NCBI GenBank assembly: GCA_029339195.1
Contig: JAPTJF010000020.1
Span: forward strand, 221,271 to 285,270
Direction of reading: 5' to 3'
Origin: Micractinium sp. NFX-FRZ
Taxonomy: Eukaryota; Chlorophyta; Trebouxiophyceae; Chlorellales; Chlorellaceae
Length of the DNA stretch: 64,000 nucleotides
Shown: positions 1-10,607 of the stretch, piece after piece
Position numbering within the stretch: position 1 is the first letter of the stretch
Layout of the letters: the number at the start of each line of letters is the position of its first letter
Notes under the pieces: generated by a model
What the model saw: only the letters and a program-made list of their open reading frames with translations
Told to the model about the DNA's origin: nothing
Databases searched by the model: none
Made by a program: the position numbers and the translations under genes

Positions 1-49
1 GCCATGCCGCACACTGTGCGGGCAGCGCATGCGACGTGCAGCGCGCAAT

Positions 50-1804
50 TTACTTGGCGGCGGCGGCAGCCACGCGCGCCTCGTGCGCCTTGCGCGTCCA
101 GGTCGCCTTCTGGGGCAGCTCCACCGCCTGCCCGCCCGCAGCCTCAATCTTCTGCTTGGCGCTGGCGCTGAAGGCGGCAGCCTTGATCACCAGCTTGGCG
201 CTCAGGTCACCGGTGCCCAGCACCTGAAGAGGCAGGAGGCGGTCGAGCGTGTTTAGTAAAGCGGCCGGCCTAGCGGGGCACCCCCATGCCCAGCTCGCCT
301 CGTGTGCTGAGAGCAGCACATCCAGCACAGCCACCCCTGTGCTGTGCGTGTCCTGCTCCCCCGCCTGGTGGCCCAGCCTGCAAATGCATGCGTGCGCGCT
401 TGCTGCAAGCCTCGACCCCTGCACCTCAGCCCCCGCATCCAAGCAGGCCTCGCGCCCGCTCCCCTCCCAGCACTCCCGCCCTCCTCCAACCCCCATTGTT
501 GCGTGCGTGAGCACCCCCCGTTGGTTTTGCAAACCCCAGTTGTTGCATGTGCGTGTGCGCCCACCCAACCCACCTTGAGGGGCAGGCGGGTCTCGCGGCC
601 GCTCAGGTTCACAATGCGCTTCTCCTCCAGGCTCTCCAGGCTGACCTCCTCGCCCTCTGCAAACTTGGAGAGCTGGGCGAGGTTGACGGTGACGTAGTCG
701 GGCAGGCCCGCGCCCATGCCGCCAGCAATGCCCTTGAGCTTGGGCAGGCGGCGGTACAGCGGCGTCTGGCCGCCCTCAAAGCCGGGGCGGATGCCGCTGC
801 CGCTGCGCGACTTCTGGCCGCGCATGCCGTAACCGGCGGTACCACCCTGCAGGCAGGGAGAAGGAGATGCGAGGGGGTGGGTGAGCGGGAGTGTGGTGGT
901 CGAGCGGCTGGTGAGCCGGGAGGTGCATGCAGGCAGGCATGAAAAGATGGGGAGCTTGCAATGGAGACAAGAAGCTTTGCAACAGACGCAGGCATCCCTT
1001 CATGGTCACTGCGGCAGTGCCTATCCCCATGCATGGCATGCAGTGTCCAAGCCCTGCGCCGCTGCAGCCACTGAGCGCACGCCACTCGACAGAGCACGAT
1101 GCGGAAGCCCAGCTGCCAGCGCACGGGTAAGCGCATCCTGCTGTGGGCACCCTGCTGTGGGCACCCGTGCTGAGCCCCAGTGTGGTGGCTGGGCTGCCAG
1201 CCCACCTGGCCGGCACCATAACCGCGGCCCTTGCGGTTGTCCTTCTTCTTGGAGCCGGGCTGCGGGCTGAGGTTGTTCAGCCGCAGGCGCTCGTCCTCCT
1301 CAGTTGCCGCTGCAGAAGCGGGGAAAACGGGGGCATGGGCAGAGGAAGCGTTCAGTCGGTGCGGCGGGAGGGTGGGAGAGCGGGGTGTGCACAGCCGCCG
1401 ATGCACGCCGCTGGAGCATGGCCGCTTAACAGCGGAGCTGATCTGCCTGCTGCTGCCCAAACGTCCATGTATGTGCTGCATGCGCAGCCTGCCAACAAGC
1501 AAGCACGCTGGGCGCACAACGGACCAACAGCAGCCGCCTCGCCGCCTGCCGCCCGCCCGGGCGCACCTGCAGCCTGCACCAGCGCCACGCTGGGGCGCGC
1601 TGCGCGGGCCACAAAGGGCCGGCGGGTGCACAGCTGCTGCCCGCTGAAGGTGGAAGTGCGCGCCTGGACCTGCGCAAGAGGGAGGGGCGGGGCAGCTCGC
1701 TCCACCGTCGGGCGTGGCGCATTGCCGTTGCATACACTGCAACACATCCTCACAAGGCATGTGGCCGCCTCCGAGCCGCAAAGGCGGCGCAGACTCACCT
1801 GCAT
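50..1804 (-). CDS. RPL15: Plastid-type ribosomal protein uL15 (L15), nuclear-encoded
   Basis: Bacterial/plastid-type large-subunit protein L15, a 23S rRNA binder assembled late in the 50S subunit. Five exons on the minus strand: 1799-1804, 1567-1669, 1206-1309, 574-846 and 50-223; they sum to 660 nt, 219 aa. The first coding exon is only ATG CAG, followed by a strong GTGAGT donor. Residues about 3-38 (rich in R, S, T, A, few acidic) look like a chloroplast transit peptide. The mature part begins near [16 protein letters not shown] and carries the family block [11 protein letters not shown] / [16 protein letters not shown], then [11 protein letters not shown], and ends in an L15-typical basic tail ([18 protein letters not shown]). 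The gene is divergent from the RING ligase at 2181. Identity as L15 is secure; plastid rather than mitochondrial targeting is inferred from the presequence. Confidence 0.93.
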
Positions 1805-2180
1805 GGCGCCTGGTTTACAGCCGCGCTCCCAGCTCCTGTCAGCAAACTGCAGCCAGTCCTCCAGAAGTTCCGCCCTGTCTGAGAGGCGCCTGGTGGTATG
1901 GCTCATCCCCTTGCCCACCAAGGGCGCCAGCATGCACCGCACCCGGAGCATGAAGGGCCCCGCGTCCTGTTGCGCTGTCCAAACGCACTCGACTCGTCTC
2001 TGGCAGACTTGCATAGGTCAAAGCAGAGCTCTCCCGAGTTCAGCTTCTCTCCTGTAGGAGGGGCCACCCCACTTTCAGTCCCCCGCCCCTGCAGCGTGCC
2101 CCCCACGCCTCGTGGCGCTCTTCAGTTGCCGATCAGATCCTCGAAACCAAACCTCACAGGCGGACGCGCTTACCAGAGCT
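1805..2180. promoter_or_regulatory. Divergent intergenic region between RPL15 and the RING ligase
   Basis: These 376 bp separate the start codons of two genes transcribed away from each other, so they must hold both 5' UTRs and probably a shared promoter. I see no clear TATA box, no repeat and no further ORF with recognisable protein. Confidence 0.5.
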
Positions 2181-4931
2181 ATGGGCAACTCCCGTTCGCG
2201 CCACAGGCCGCCCTCCTCGGCCCCCAGCACTGTCGGGTCCACGCCACCTGGCGCCCAGCAGCAGGGACCCCCCGGCTACCCGCCCTCGCAAGTGTATGCC
2301 CCGCCGGTGCGTACCTGGCGGGCAGCGGCGCACTGGAACATATGGTGCCAGCTGCCTCTCCCTGCCGCCGCTGCACGCCCAGGCTCCTCTGCTCACTGTG
2401 CCTTTCAAACGCCTGTCATCTGCCGCCCACAGGGTGTGTACTACCCGCCCCAGCAGCAGCAGCCCGGCCCGCCACCCCCCTACCTGAACAACGGCCAACT
2501 CTATGGCGGCGGCGCGCCGCCGCCGCCGCCCGCTTGGCGCGGCCCCTACCACCCCCACCCGCAGCAGTACCCCGCGGGCCCGCGGCCACCGGGCGGCCCT
2601 CCACCTCCCGGCGCCCCCGGGGCCGCCGCCGCCGGTGCCGGCCCAGCAGGCGCAGCGGGTGCCAGCCAGGAGCTCACCCAGACGGCCACCATCCGCAATG
2701 CCGTCAACCTGAAGAAGAACACCATGGAGGCCACCCCCGTGCCGGGCAGCCCCGGCAAGCTGGCCATCTCCTTCACCTTTGACGCCTCCCAGCCCTGCGC
2801 CGTCACCACGTTTGTGGTGGCCACAGAAGAGCCCGCGCACGGCTGCCGCCTGCTGCCCGCCAAGGGCGACCCGGCCCCCGCCGTGTACTACGAAAAGGGG
2901 GTGAGCGGGCGCCGCTTTTGCCGCGTGTGCTAAACCACTTTGCTGCTGTTGCTGTTGCTGTAGGTGTTGACACCTCGCTGCTGACACGCAGCCGGCGGGC
3001 CTGGGGGTGTATGGAACAAGCCATGCACCGCGCTGTACACCTCACACACAACACCGCCCTCCCTTCTGGCTTGCCTGCAGCTGGGCCTGAAGTTCCCCGG
3101 CACCGCCGCCGAGGGCGCGCAGCACGTCATCGACATGGGGCTGTACGAGGAGGGGCAGCTGCTGACGGCCGGGCGGGACACCTTCCCCCTGGTGGTGCGC
3201 CTGGAGACGGTGACCGACAAGGGGAAGCGGGAGGGGCACACGCTGCAGGAGCTCAGGTGCGCCCCCCTGCTGTCAAGCAATTACGAGTGGTGGGGTAGGT
3301 GCGTCAAGCATGACGGTGGGTAGGCTGTGTGTTCGAATGAGAATTGGTGTGCCGCTGCATCGACTGCTGGCTGTGTTGCGAAACATGCGCTGGGCTGCCG
3401 CTGCGAGTGCTGGCCTGCCAGGTAGCTGGAGCAGGGGCAGGGGGCAGGAAGCTGCGCTGTGCGTGTGCAGGCTGCACTGTGCTCCAGGCTGCCAGTATTT
3501 GTGGTGGTGGTGGCAGCAGCATTGCCGGCGTGGGGCGCAGGGCAGCCGGGTGAGGAGCGCTGGCGTGCCTGCACACCCTGCCGCAGCCCGTTGGAAACGT
3601 GCCCACCCACACTACCCCTGAACGCTCACACACCCTCCCACCACGCCGCCTGCCCCGCCCCCGCAGGCCGGGCGCGGAGCAGCAGGGGTGGGTGCAGAGC
3701 CAGACCACGTTTGCTGCGCTGCACCGCGAGGAGGACGGCTCTTATGCTGTGCGCGCCATCAAGCAGAAGATTTGGGTGGAGGGGGTCTCCTACGAGCTGC
3801 AGGCGAGTGTGCCTTGCCCTCCCTGTCACCCCTGCTTGCTGCCGCTGCTGCCATGGTAGTGCTCGGCTCAAAGCAGGAGTTGCAGTTGGAGGCAGTGGAT
3901 GGGGTGTTGTGCCGGCTTACCTGGGCGGAGCTCCTTTGCTGCGGCACGCCGGCGACCATGATGCTTCTTACGCTGCGTGCGCCTGCACGCGAAAGTAGTG
4001 CGGCAGTCGTGGCGTACCTCTCGCTGCACAAGAACCCGCACATGCTCCTGCGTGTCCCTGCCTGCCTGTTCCCTTCAACCTTTTCGTTCCTGTTGATGTG
4101 CTCCTTTCTTCCTGCAGGAGATCTATGGGCTGGAGCAATCGGTGGCGGCCGCCCGGGCGGGCGCCGCCGGCGCGGACGGCGCCGACACTGACGCCGACAA
4201 CGAGGAGCGGCTGTGCGTGATCTGCCTGGTCAACGAGCGGGACACCACCGTGCTGCCCTGCAGGCACATGTGAGTTTTAAAGGGAGGCGAAAGGATAGTG
4301 TGCTCTTGCTGTGTGCAGTGCGTGGCGTGCCTGGCCAATGAGCGGCACCAACATCAGCTTTCGGGGGAGGGGCAACGTGCTGCCCTCGGTGCCGTGCCAC
4401 CCGTTTCGGCTCCGTGCCTCAATTGCCTCCCCGTGGGCCCACTGCCTGCCCTGCCCCCTGCCCTACCCTGGCGCAGGTGCATGTGCCATGAGTGCGCTCA
4501 GGAGCTGCGCAAGCAGACAAGCAAGTGCCCCATCTGTCGCAATCAGGTGGGCGAGTGGGTGGGTGGAAAGTGTTCTCGTTGCTTCTTTCAGGGGGTAAGC
4601 AAGCTGTGTTTAAACCGTCCGCCTGACCAGGTGTATGGGCGTGATGCAGCGTGCGTGGTGGCTGTCCTTGGCCCTACACTGATCATATGCATGACCTGCC
4701 TCCCGTGCTCCCTCTGCCTGCTGCCTGCAGGTTGAGAGCCTGCTGCACATCAAGATGTACCGCGGCCCCAAGCCCGCCCCTCAGCAGGCGCTGACGGAGC
4801 GCCAGGTGGCAGACGCACAAGCCGCCATGGCGGCGGCTGAGGCAGCGGCTGCCGCCGCAGGCAGCGGCACGGCCAGCCCAGGTGGCACGGCCAGCCCGGC
4901 TGGCGCCCCGCCGGCTGCCGTGGCAACCTGA
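2181..4931 (+). CDS. RING-type E3 ubiquitin ligase, LOG2/MGRN1 family
   Basis: E3 ligase of the mahogunin (MGRN1) / plant LOG2 family, which attaches ubiquitin to membrane-associated substrates. Seven exons: 2181-2306, 2433-2900, 3081-3256, 3667-3802, 4118-4269, 4477-4546, 4731-4931; 1329 nt, 442 aa. Residues 1-125 are Pro/Gln/Gly-rich and disordered. From NAVNLKKNTMEA to about residue 310 is the family's beta-rich domain (FTFDASQPCAVTTFVVATEE, YYEKGLGLKFPG). A C3HC4 RING follows: [37 protein letters not shown]. The tail is Ala-rich. The start gives MGNSRSR, a possible N-myristoylation signal (MGxxxS/R) as in MGRN1/LOG2. The fourth intron starts with GC (3803-3804), not GT. Substrate is unknown. 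Confidence 0.9.
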
Positions 4932-5491
4932 GCTGGTGCGCTGTGCAGCAGCAGCAGTTGGCAGCAGCAGCCCTGATGCACCACGCACGTGCTGTGCTGC
5001 CAATTTGACCAGTACATTCTTGCTTTTCTTGCCTCAGCGCGCCCTGCCCCTGTTTGTTAGAGGCCGGCAGCTGGCCTGGGACATGGCCCAGCCCCCGCCT
5101 CAAGTACGCCTACACTCGTCTCCCCATGCCGCTGCTGCTCCCTGTTCCCCACCCTGCCTATCCTTTCGCTCTCCCCTTGCGTGTATGCTCTCGAATCGTG
5201 CGGCGGGCCAGCCCCCCTGACTCTCGCCCTTGTGCGCGCCGGCCCCCGCTTCTGCACTGTACCTACCCCCGGCGCGATCACCATGTGGCCTGTTGTATGT
5301 TGGCTATCGCCCCATGTACGTACTGTAACTGGCTTAGAGAAACACCATGCACGTGGCGTGCGTGGGCAGGTGACTCGCATAGGAAGGTGGGGAGGCGGCG
5401 GTGGGTGATGTGGCGGCAGCGCTGGCGGCGCTGCACCAGCTGATGCAGCCAATGCAGAGGGCCGCTGATCCGCCATACCTCCACATTCTCA
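4932..5491. other. Intergenic region, RING ligase 3' side to aminopeptidase start
   Basis: 560 bp between two tandem genes. It holds a TGTAA motif at 5324-5328 (the green algal polyadenylation signal), 393 nt after the upstream stop, which would leave about 160 bp for the promoter of the next gene. No further gene is seen. Confidence 0.4.
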
Positions 5492-8400
5492 ATGCCGAGC
5501 CTGCACACCGCTTGCCAGGCTCTGCTGCGCGGAAAGAGCGTCCCTTTCGGAGCTTTTGGCCAGGGCCTGTTCCACCTGCGCTGCGCATCGCGATCGACGT
5601 CCATCAAGCAGCCTCTGCGTGCCATCTGCACCGCCTCTTCAACCAGGGCTTTCGGCGCATTCCCAGCCCTCCGATCGGCTACTTGCCAGCCCACCAGGCG
5701 CTCTCACACCGCGTGCAGCGCAGCTGCCGCCTCCTCTGACGCCGGAGCCAGCGCCAGCACCGCCACCACCTCTGCCGCCGCCGCCATGTCTTCCGGCACG
5801 CCCACCGCTGCGGACCTGGCGGTTGCCACCGACCTGCTCACGTACCTGAACGCCTCTGTCACCGAGTTCCACGCCGTGGAGGAGGCACGGCAGCGGCTGC
5901 TGGCCGCCGGCTTCACGCAGCTGTCGGAGCGGCAGGCGTGGGAGGGGCTGGAGAAGGGCGGGCGCTACTTCTTCACACGCAACTCCTCCACGCTCGTGGC
6001 GTTTGCTGTGGGCCAGAAGTATGAGCCTGGCAACGGGTTCATGATGGTTGGCGCGCACACCGACAGGTGAGCTTGTCGTGGGTGCTGCATGGGCGCGCTT
6101 TGTGGGTGCTGAGTGCTGCCGGCGTGGTGGGTGCTGGGCATGCCAGGCTGCCCCCCGCCCCTGCCCCCTTGCATTTCATCCCACCTTCCCTCCCTCCCTT
6201 ATTCAATCAACCAATGCAGCCCCTGCTTCAAGCTGAAGCCTGTGAGTAAGACGGTGAAGAGCGGGTACAACATGGTCAACTGTGAGCCCTACGGCGGCCT
6301 GCTGCACCACACCTGGTGAGAGCTGAGGGGGGCGTGGGGCAGTGGGGGAGGGCCGGGCGGTGCTGGTGGCTGCTGGCGGCAGCATGTGTGACTGAGCACA
6401 GCAGGCGGGTGCTGCTCCGCCTGCCTGTCAACCTCCTTGGACCAGCCCCCACCTGCTGCCCATGGTCAAACCCCGAACCTGCCTACCTGCCCCACCTGCC
6501 CCTGGTCAAACATGCAGGTTTGACCGGGACCTGTCGGTGGCTGGGCGGGTGCTGGTGCGGGAGGGAGACGCAATGGTGCACCGCCTGGTGAGCGCATGGG
6601 TGGGGAGGGAATGGGCGGGAGCGAGTGGGGCCAGGGAGGGGTCTCGTGTGGTCCCCCATGTCACCGCTGCTGCTGGCACCACCCGCATCCACTATTTCCC
6701 GTGCCGTTGCCCCTGCTGCTCACAACTCCCTAATCTCACATGCCCCTCCCCACCTGCCTCTGCTTAGGTCCGTGTGCCCAAGCCGATCCTGCGCATACCT
6801 ATGCTGGCGATCCACCTGCAGGCAAGGGCGGAGGGGGAGGGGTGCAGCGGCAGGGGGCGGGGGTGTAGATGCATGCTTGCAGGGGCAGGCGGTGTGCTGA
6901 CACTGCTTGGCCGCCTCTACCGCTGCACCTGCCTGCCTGCCACATAAGCCCTTCGCCTGCCTCTACCATCCACCGATTGTTGTACGCAACCTGTTTCCCG
7001 CCTTCCCGCCCTGCAGCGTGACCTGTCCACCGCCGGGTTCAACCCCAACAAACAGACCCAGTGCACCCCGCTGCTGGCCACCAGTATCAAGCAGAAACTA
7101 GAAGGCGCCCCTCCCCTTGCTGCTGCCGCTGCTGCTGCCGCCGAGGGCGCTGCGGAGGGCGGCGCCAGCGGCGGCAACAACGGCGCGGGGGATGCGGCGG
7201 GCGTGGCGGCACGCCACCACCCGCTGCTGCTGCGCCTGCTGGCCGCGGAGCTGGGCTGCCAGCCGGACGACATCGTGGACTTTGAGCTCAACGTCATCGA
7301 CACGCAGCCGGGCGTGATCGGAGGTGGGTGGTGCGTCGGGGCTGAGCGTGTGGCGTAGCGCATTGTCTGGAGAGGAAAGGGCAGGGCATCATGAACTGTG
7401 AGCTCAACCCGTTGTTGCATGAGCTGCTCACCGCACCAATTAACAGCACACATCCAGCTACCCACCCCAATTCGCAACACACACTGTCCATTCCACCTCC
7501 TTTCCAGGCGGCGAGGACGAGTTCATTTTCTGCGGCCGCCTGGACAACCTGTGCATGAGCTACTGCGCGGTGCAGGGGCTGGTGGCGGCCTGCAGCAGCG
7601 CCGACGCGCTGGCAGGTGGGTGCTTGTGTCTGAATTTATAGGACCCACGGGGGCGAGGCCGGGGGGCAGGGCAGTGTGTCTCGCCTGGACCCGACGACGA
7701 GCGCTCATCCCCCCTGGTCGCCCGCCTTTGCAGCCCGCCTCGTGTGCGCCCCAGCTCACCACCCGTTGCAGCCTGCGCTCCTGCCTGTTCACCGGATGCT
7801 TCTGCCCTCTGCGCGCGACACCCGGCCTTGCAGAGGAGACGGGGGTGCGGGCCATTGCCCTGTTTGACCACGAGGAGGTGGGGTCCGACTCGGCGCAGGT
7901 GAGGCCGTGAGGAGGGTTTGAGCATGAGGCGGGAGGTTTGACCTCGAGGAGGTTTTGACCAGTGCGCTGTTTGACCATGAACTGGTGGGGTTGCACTGGG
8001 CACAGGTGAGCCAGAGTCTTTTGGAAGAGCGGCGCAGCAGGGCGGAAGCAGGCGGGTGTGGTGGGCAACAGTGAGGGCAGGCACGGCAGGCAGGTGCCAC
8101 TGCGATGTTCTGTGGTCGACAGGCTGGCACGGTGGCCGCCTGCCTGACCTCTGCCTGCCCAGGCATCTCTCTGCCACCTTCTCTCTGTCACCTTCCCCGT
8201 CTCTTTGCATTACTTCACTGCAGGGCGCGGGCAGCCCGGTCATGCGGGATTGCATCACCCGCGTCACCCAGCTGCTGGCGGGCAGTGCTGAGGGGGCGGT
8301 GCAGCGGGCCATGCGCAACTCCTTCCTCATCTCTGCGGGTGGGTGGGTGGATGAAAGGGAGGGGCAGGGCTGGGTAGGTGGGTGTGTGGACGGGAGGGGC

Positions 8401-10168
8401 AGGCGTGGGTGGTTGGGTGGTTGGGTGGAAGGGAGGATCAGGTTTGGGTGGGTGTGCACAGTGCGCGTGCAGCATACTGCGCCCACCTCATCCTGTCTGC
8501 GCAGCTGGGGGTCATGGGATTGTGAGAGTCACCCAAGAACCAACCCATGCTGGTGCTGTGCCCTCCTGTGCCATGCTGTGCAGACATGGCGCACGCGCTG
8601 CACCCCAATTACGCCGACAAGCATGACCCAGACCTGGCGCCCAAGCTGGGCAGGTGACCGCTGCTCCAGGAAAATGCAGGGGCTGCTTGAAAATGCCAAC
8701 CAGCCTACCCAGCTGTCCTTTCTTTCTTCACTAACATTCACCCTCAACAATTATCTACCCTTACCCTCAACGCTAATCCCCCCCCTGCAGCGGCCTGGTG
8801 CTGAAGCACAACGCGAACCAGCGCTACGCCACCAACACCATCTCGGCCACACTCTTCAGGTACGGGTCGGGGTGGGCTGAGCTACCTGTTGCCCCAGCTG
8901 CAGGCATTCATTGCATGCTGGTTGTTGTTGGGTCTGTGACCATCACACATTCACCTCAATCGCTTGCATTCTCCGGAGGCTGCCGGTGTGGTGCTCCACT
9001 GCTGCTGTGTTGTGTTGTGTGGCTAATTTCCCTGCCGGTGGACGGGCAGGCTATAATCGGCCCTCGGGCCATTATGCCGTGTGCGATCGTGACGCCGGCC
9101 AGGCCTCCCCACCGCTCGCTTCACCACCCCACGCCTGCCTGCCCGCTCCTTTCCACCTGCTGCCCGCCTGCCCTGTGCAGGGAGGTGTGCCACCGGGCGG
9201 GCGTCCCCACCGCCGAGTTTGCGGTGCGCTCCGACATGGCGTGCGGCTCCACCATTGGGCCCATCCTGGCCTCGGGGCTGGGCGTGCGCACAGTGGACAT
9301 TGGCGTGCCGCAGCTGGCCATGCACTCCATTCGAGAGGTGCGCTTGTGTGTGGGTGTTTGTGTGTATGCTGTGTGTTTGCGTGTATGCTGTGGTATGAGG
9401 ATGGGTGCGCTTGTGTGTGTTGCAACCACTTTGCGCGGGAGCACAGCAGGGTGCTGACTGCTGCCTATCGACAGCGGCAGCAGCAGAAAACAGCTGCTGG
9501 GCTGGCTCTGCCGCGGCCCTGCACTGCACTGCATGCCCTCTGCTGCGTTTTTGAGATGGTGCTGCTCCAGCAAGTCCCTCGACTCGAGTTGCGGAGCCCT
9601 TCCCATCCACCCCTCATCAGCCCAGGCGCCTTGCACCTGTGCCCTCTCATCTCCACCCTGCTCCCCTGCTGCCTCTGACCCTCACGCTTGCCCCATGATT
9701 GACTGCATTCACATGACATGTGTACCGCTCTTTAAACGCTGCCCACTGTTCTCGGCCCCACCCTGCTCCGTCTCTCACGCCACACCCCTGACCCCCGCCC
9801 GCACCGCCCTGCAGATGTGCACTGTGGTGGATGCAGCCTACGGCCTCAAGGCCTTCACCGCTTTCTTCCAGACCATCAGCGAGCTCGACCGCACGGGTGA
9901 GGCAGGGCTGGCTGGTGGTGATGCTGGGGCCGGCCTGAGTTCTGGCCCCCTCCTCCCGACGCTCCGCTCGTTCACCTGCCGCGGCCTGCTTGGTCCCCAC
10001 GACTCCCTCATCTGCCTGCTCCTGCTCTTGCCCCATGCCCCTTCCATGAGTCCCCCACCCCGCCCCTAATCCCTTCTAACCCCACCCCCTGCAGTCGACC
10101 CCGACACCCTGCCGCCCCCCGACATCCGCGGCACGCTGCGCGAGGCCGCCTGCGGCCACGTGCACTGA
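5492..10168 (+). CDS. DNPEP: Aspartyl aminopeptidase (peptidase family M18)
   Basis: Zinc aminopeptidase that removes N-terminal Asp/Glu; forms dodecamers in the family. Thirteen exons: 5492-6066, 6220-6315, 6518-6587, 6768-6821, 7017-7323, 7508-7615, 7834-7898, 8224-8338, 8584-8653, 8791-8859, 9181-9337, 9815-9896, 10095-10168; 1842 nt, 613 aa. Metal and catalytic motifs are intact: [16 protein letters not shown] (His), CGRLDNLCM (Asp), [14 protein letters not shown] (Glu-Glu), [13 protein letters not shown] (Asp), [12 protein letters not shown] (His). Residues 1-98 are an S/T/A/R-rich extension before [11 protein letters not shown] (position 5786), which suggests organelle targeting from the first ATG and a cytosolic form from the inner one. 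A low-complexity Ala/Gly insert occurs near residues 250-280. The fourth intron starts with GC (6822-6823). Intron 7 contains an echo of the exon 7 donor edge. Confidence 0.94.
7937..8010. repeat. Exon-edge echo in aminopeptidase intron 7
   Basis: The last 38 coding bases of exon 7 plus donor (7861-7903, coding [13 protein letters not shown]) recur in degenerate form at 7969-8010, ending in a second intact AGGTGAG donor. A shorter fragment (TTTGACCTCGAGGAGG) lies at 7937-7952. Spacing is 108 bp. Confidence 0.75.
8338..8460. repeat. GGGTGGGT-type minisatellite in aminopeptidase intron 8
   Basis: G/T-rich imperfect tandem repeats of GGGTGGGTGG and GGGAGGGGCAGG units fill the start of this intron. 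The run begins at the donor itself and may have grown from it. It could form G-quadruplexes on the RNA. Confidence 0.6.
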
Positions 10169-10607
10169 GCGGCCCAGCCACGGCGGCGCACGCATGCATG
10201 GAAGGAAGCGCGTTGTTGAACGCCATTGATGGCGCCGGCAGTCGCCCAACAGGGGCGTCTCATGGGGGGGAGGGGGGTGCCGTTGAGTTCCCCAAATCTC
10301 TTGCACAAATTGATGTTGCAATGTACACCACGTGAGCTGTGGCCTCAGTACTCCTATTGCTTGAGCTCGGCACAGCACAACTTGGCTGTCGGCATGACCA
10401 CCTCCGTGACGCGCTGCGCCTGTGGCCAGCGCATGCGGCAGCGCAGAATAACAGGGCGAACCACACATTGAGGCTGCGTGGGCTTTTGGCAATGTCGACC
10501 CAGGTGTCGACACACACAGAGCAGTGCATTCAGTGAAACGTAAAGTGAGAGCCCGACGTGCTACCTCGGACGCCTCGACCACCAGCACCTTCGTTCTTCC
10601 TCCCGGC
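10169..10607. other. Intergenic region and 5' leader of BTB gene
   Basis: About 440 bp between two tandem genes. An in-frame ATG at 10524 could lengthen the downstream protein by 28 residues (basic, S/T-rich). No other gene or repeat is seen. Confidence 0.4.

Noticed and set aside
609..1781. Long open frame on the minus strand (390 codons) overlapping RPL15
   Set aside because: GC-rich DNA gives long chance ORFs. It runs through the introns and reads the L15 exons partly out of frame; the spliced L15 model explains the region.
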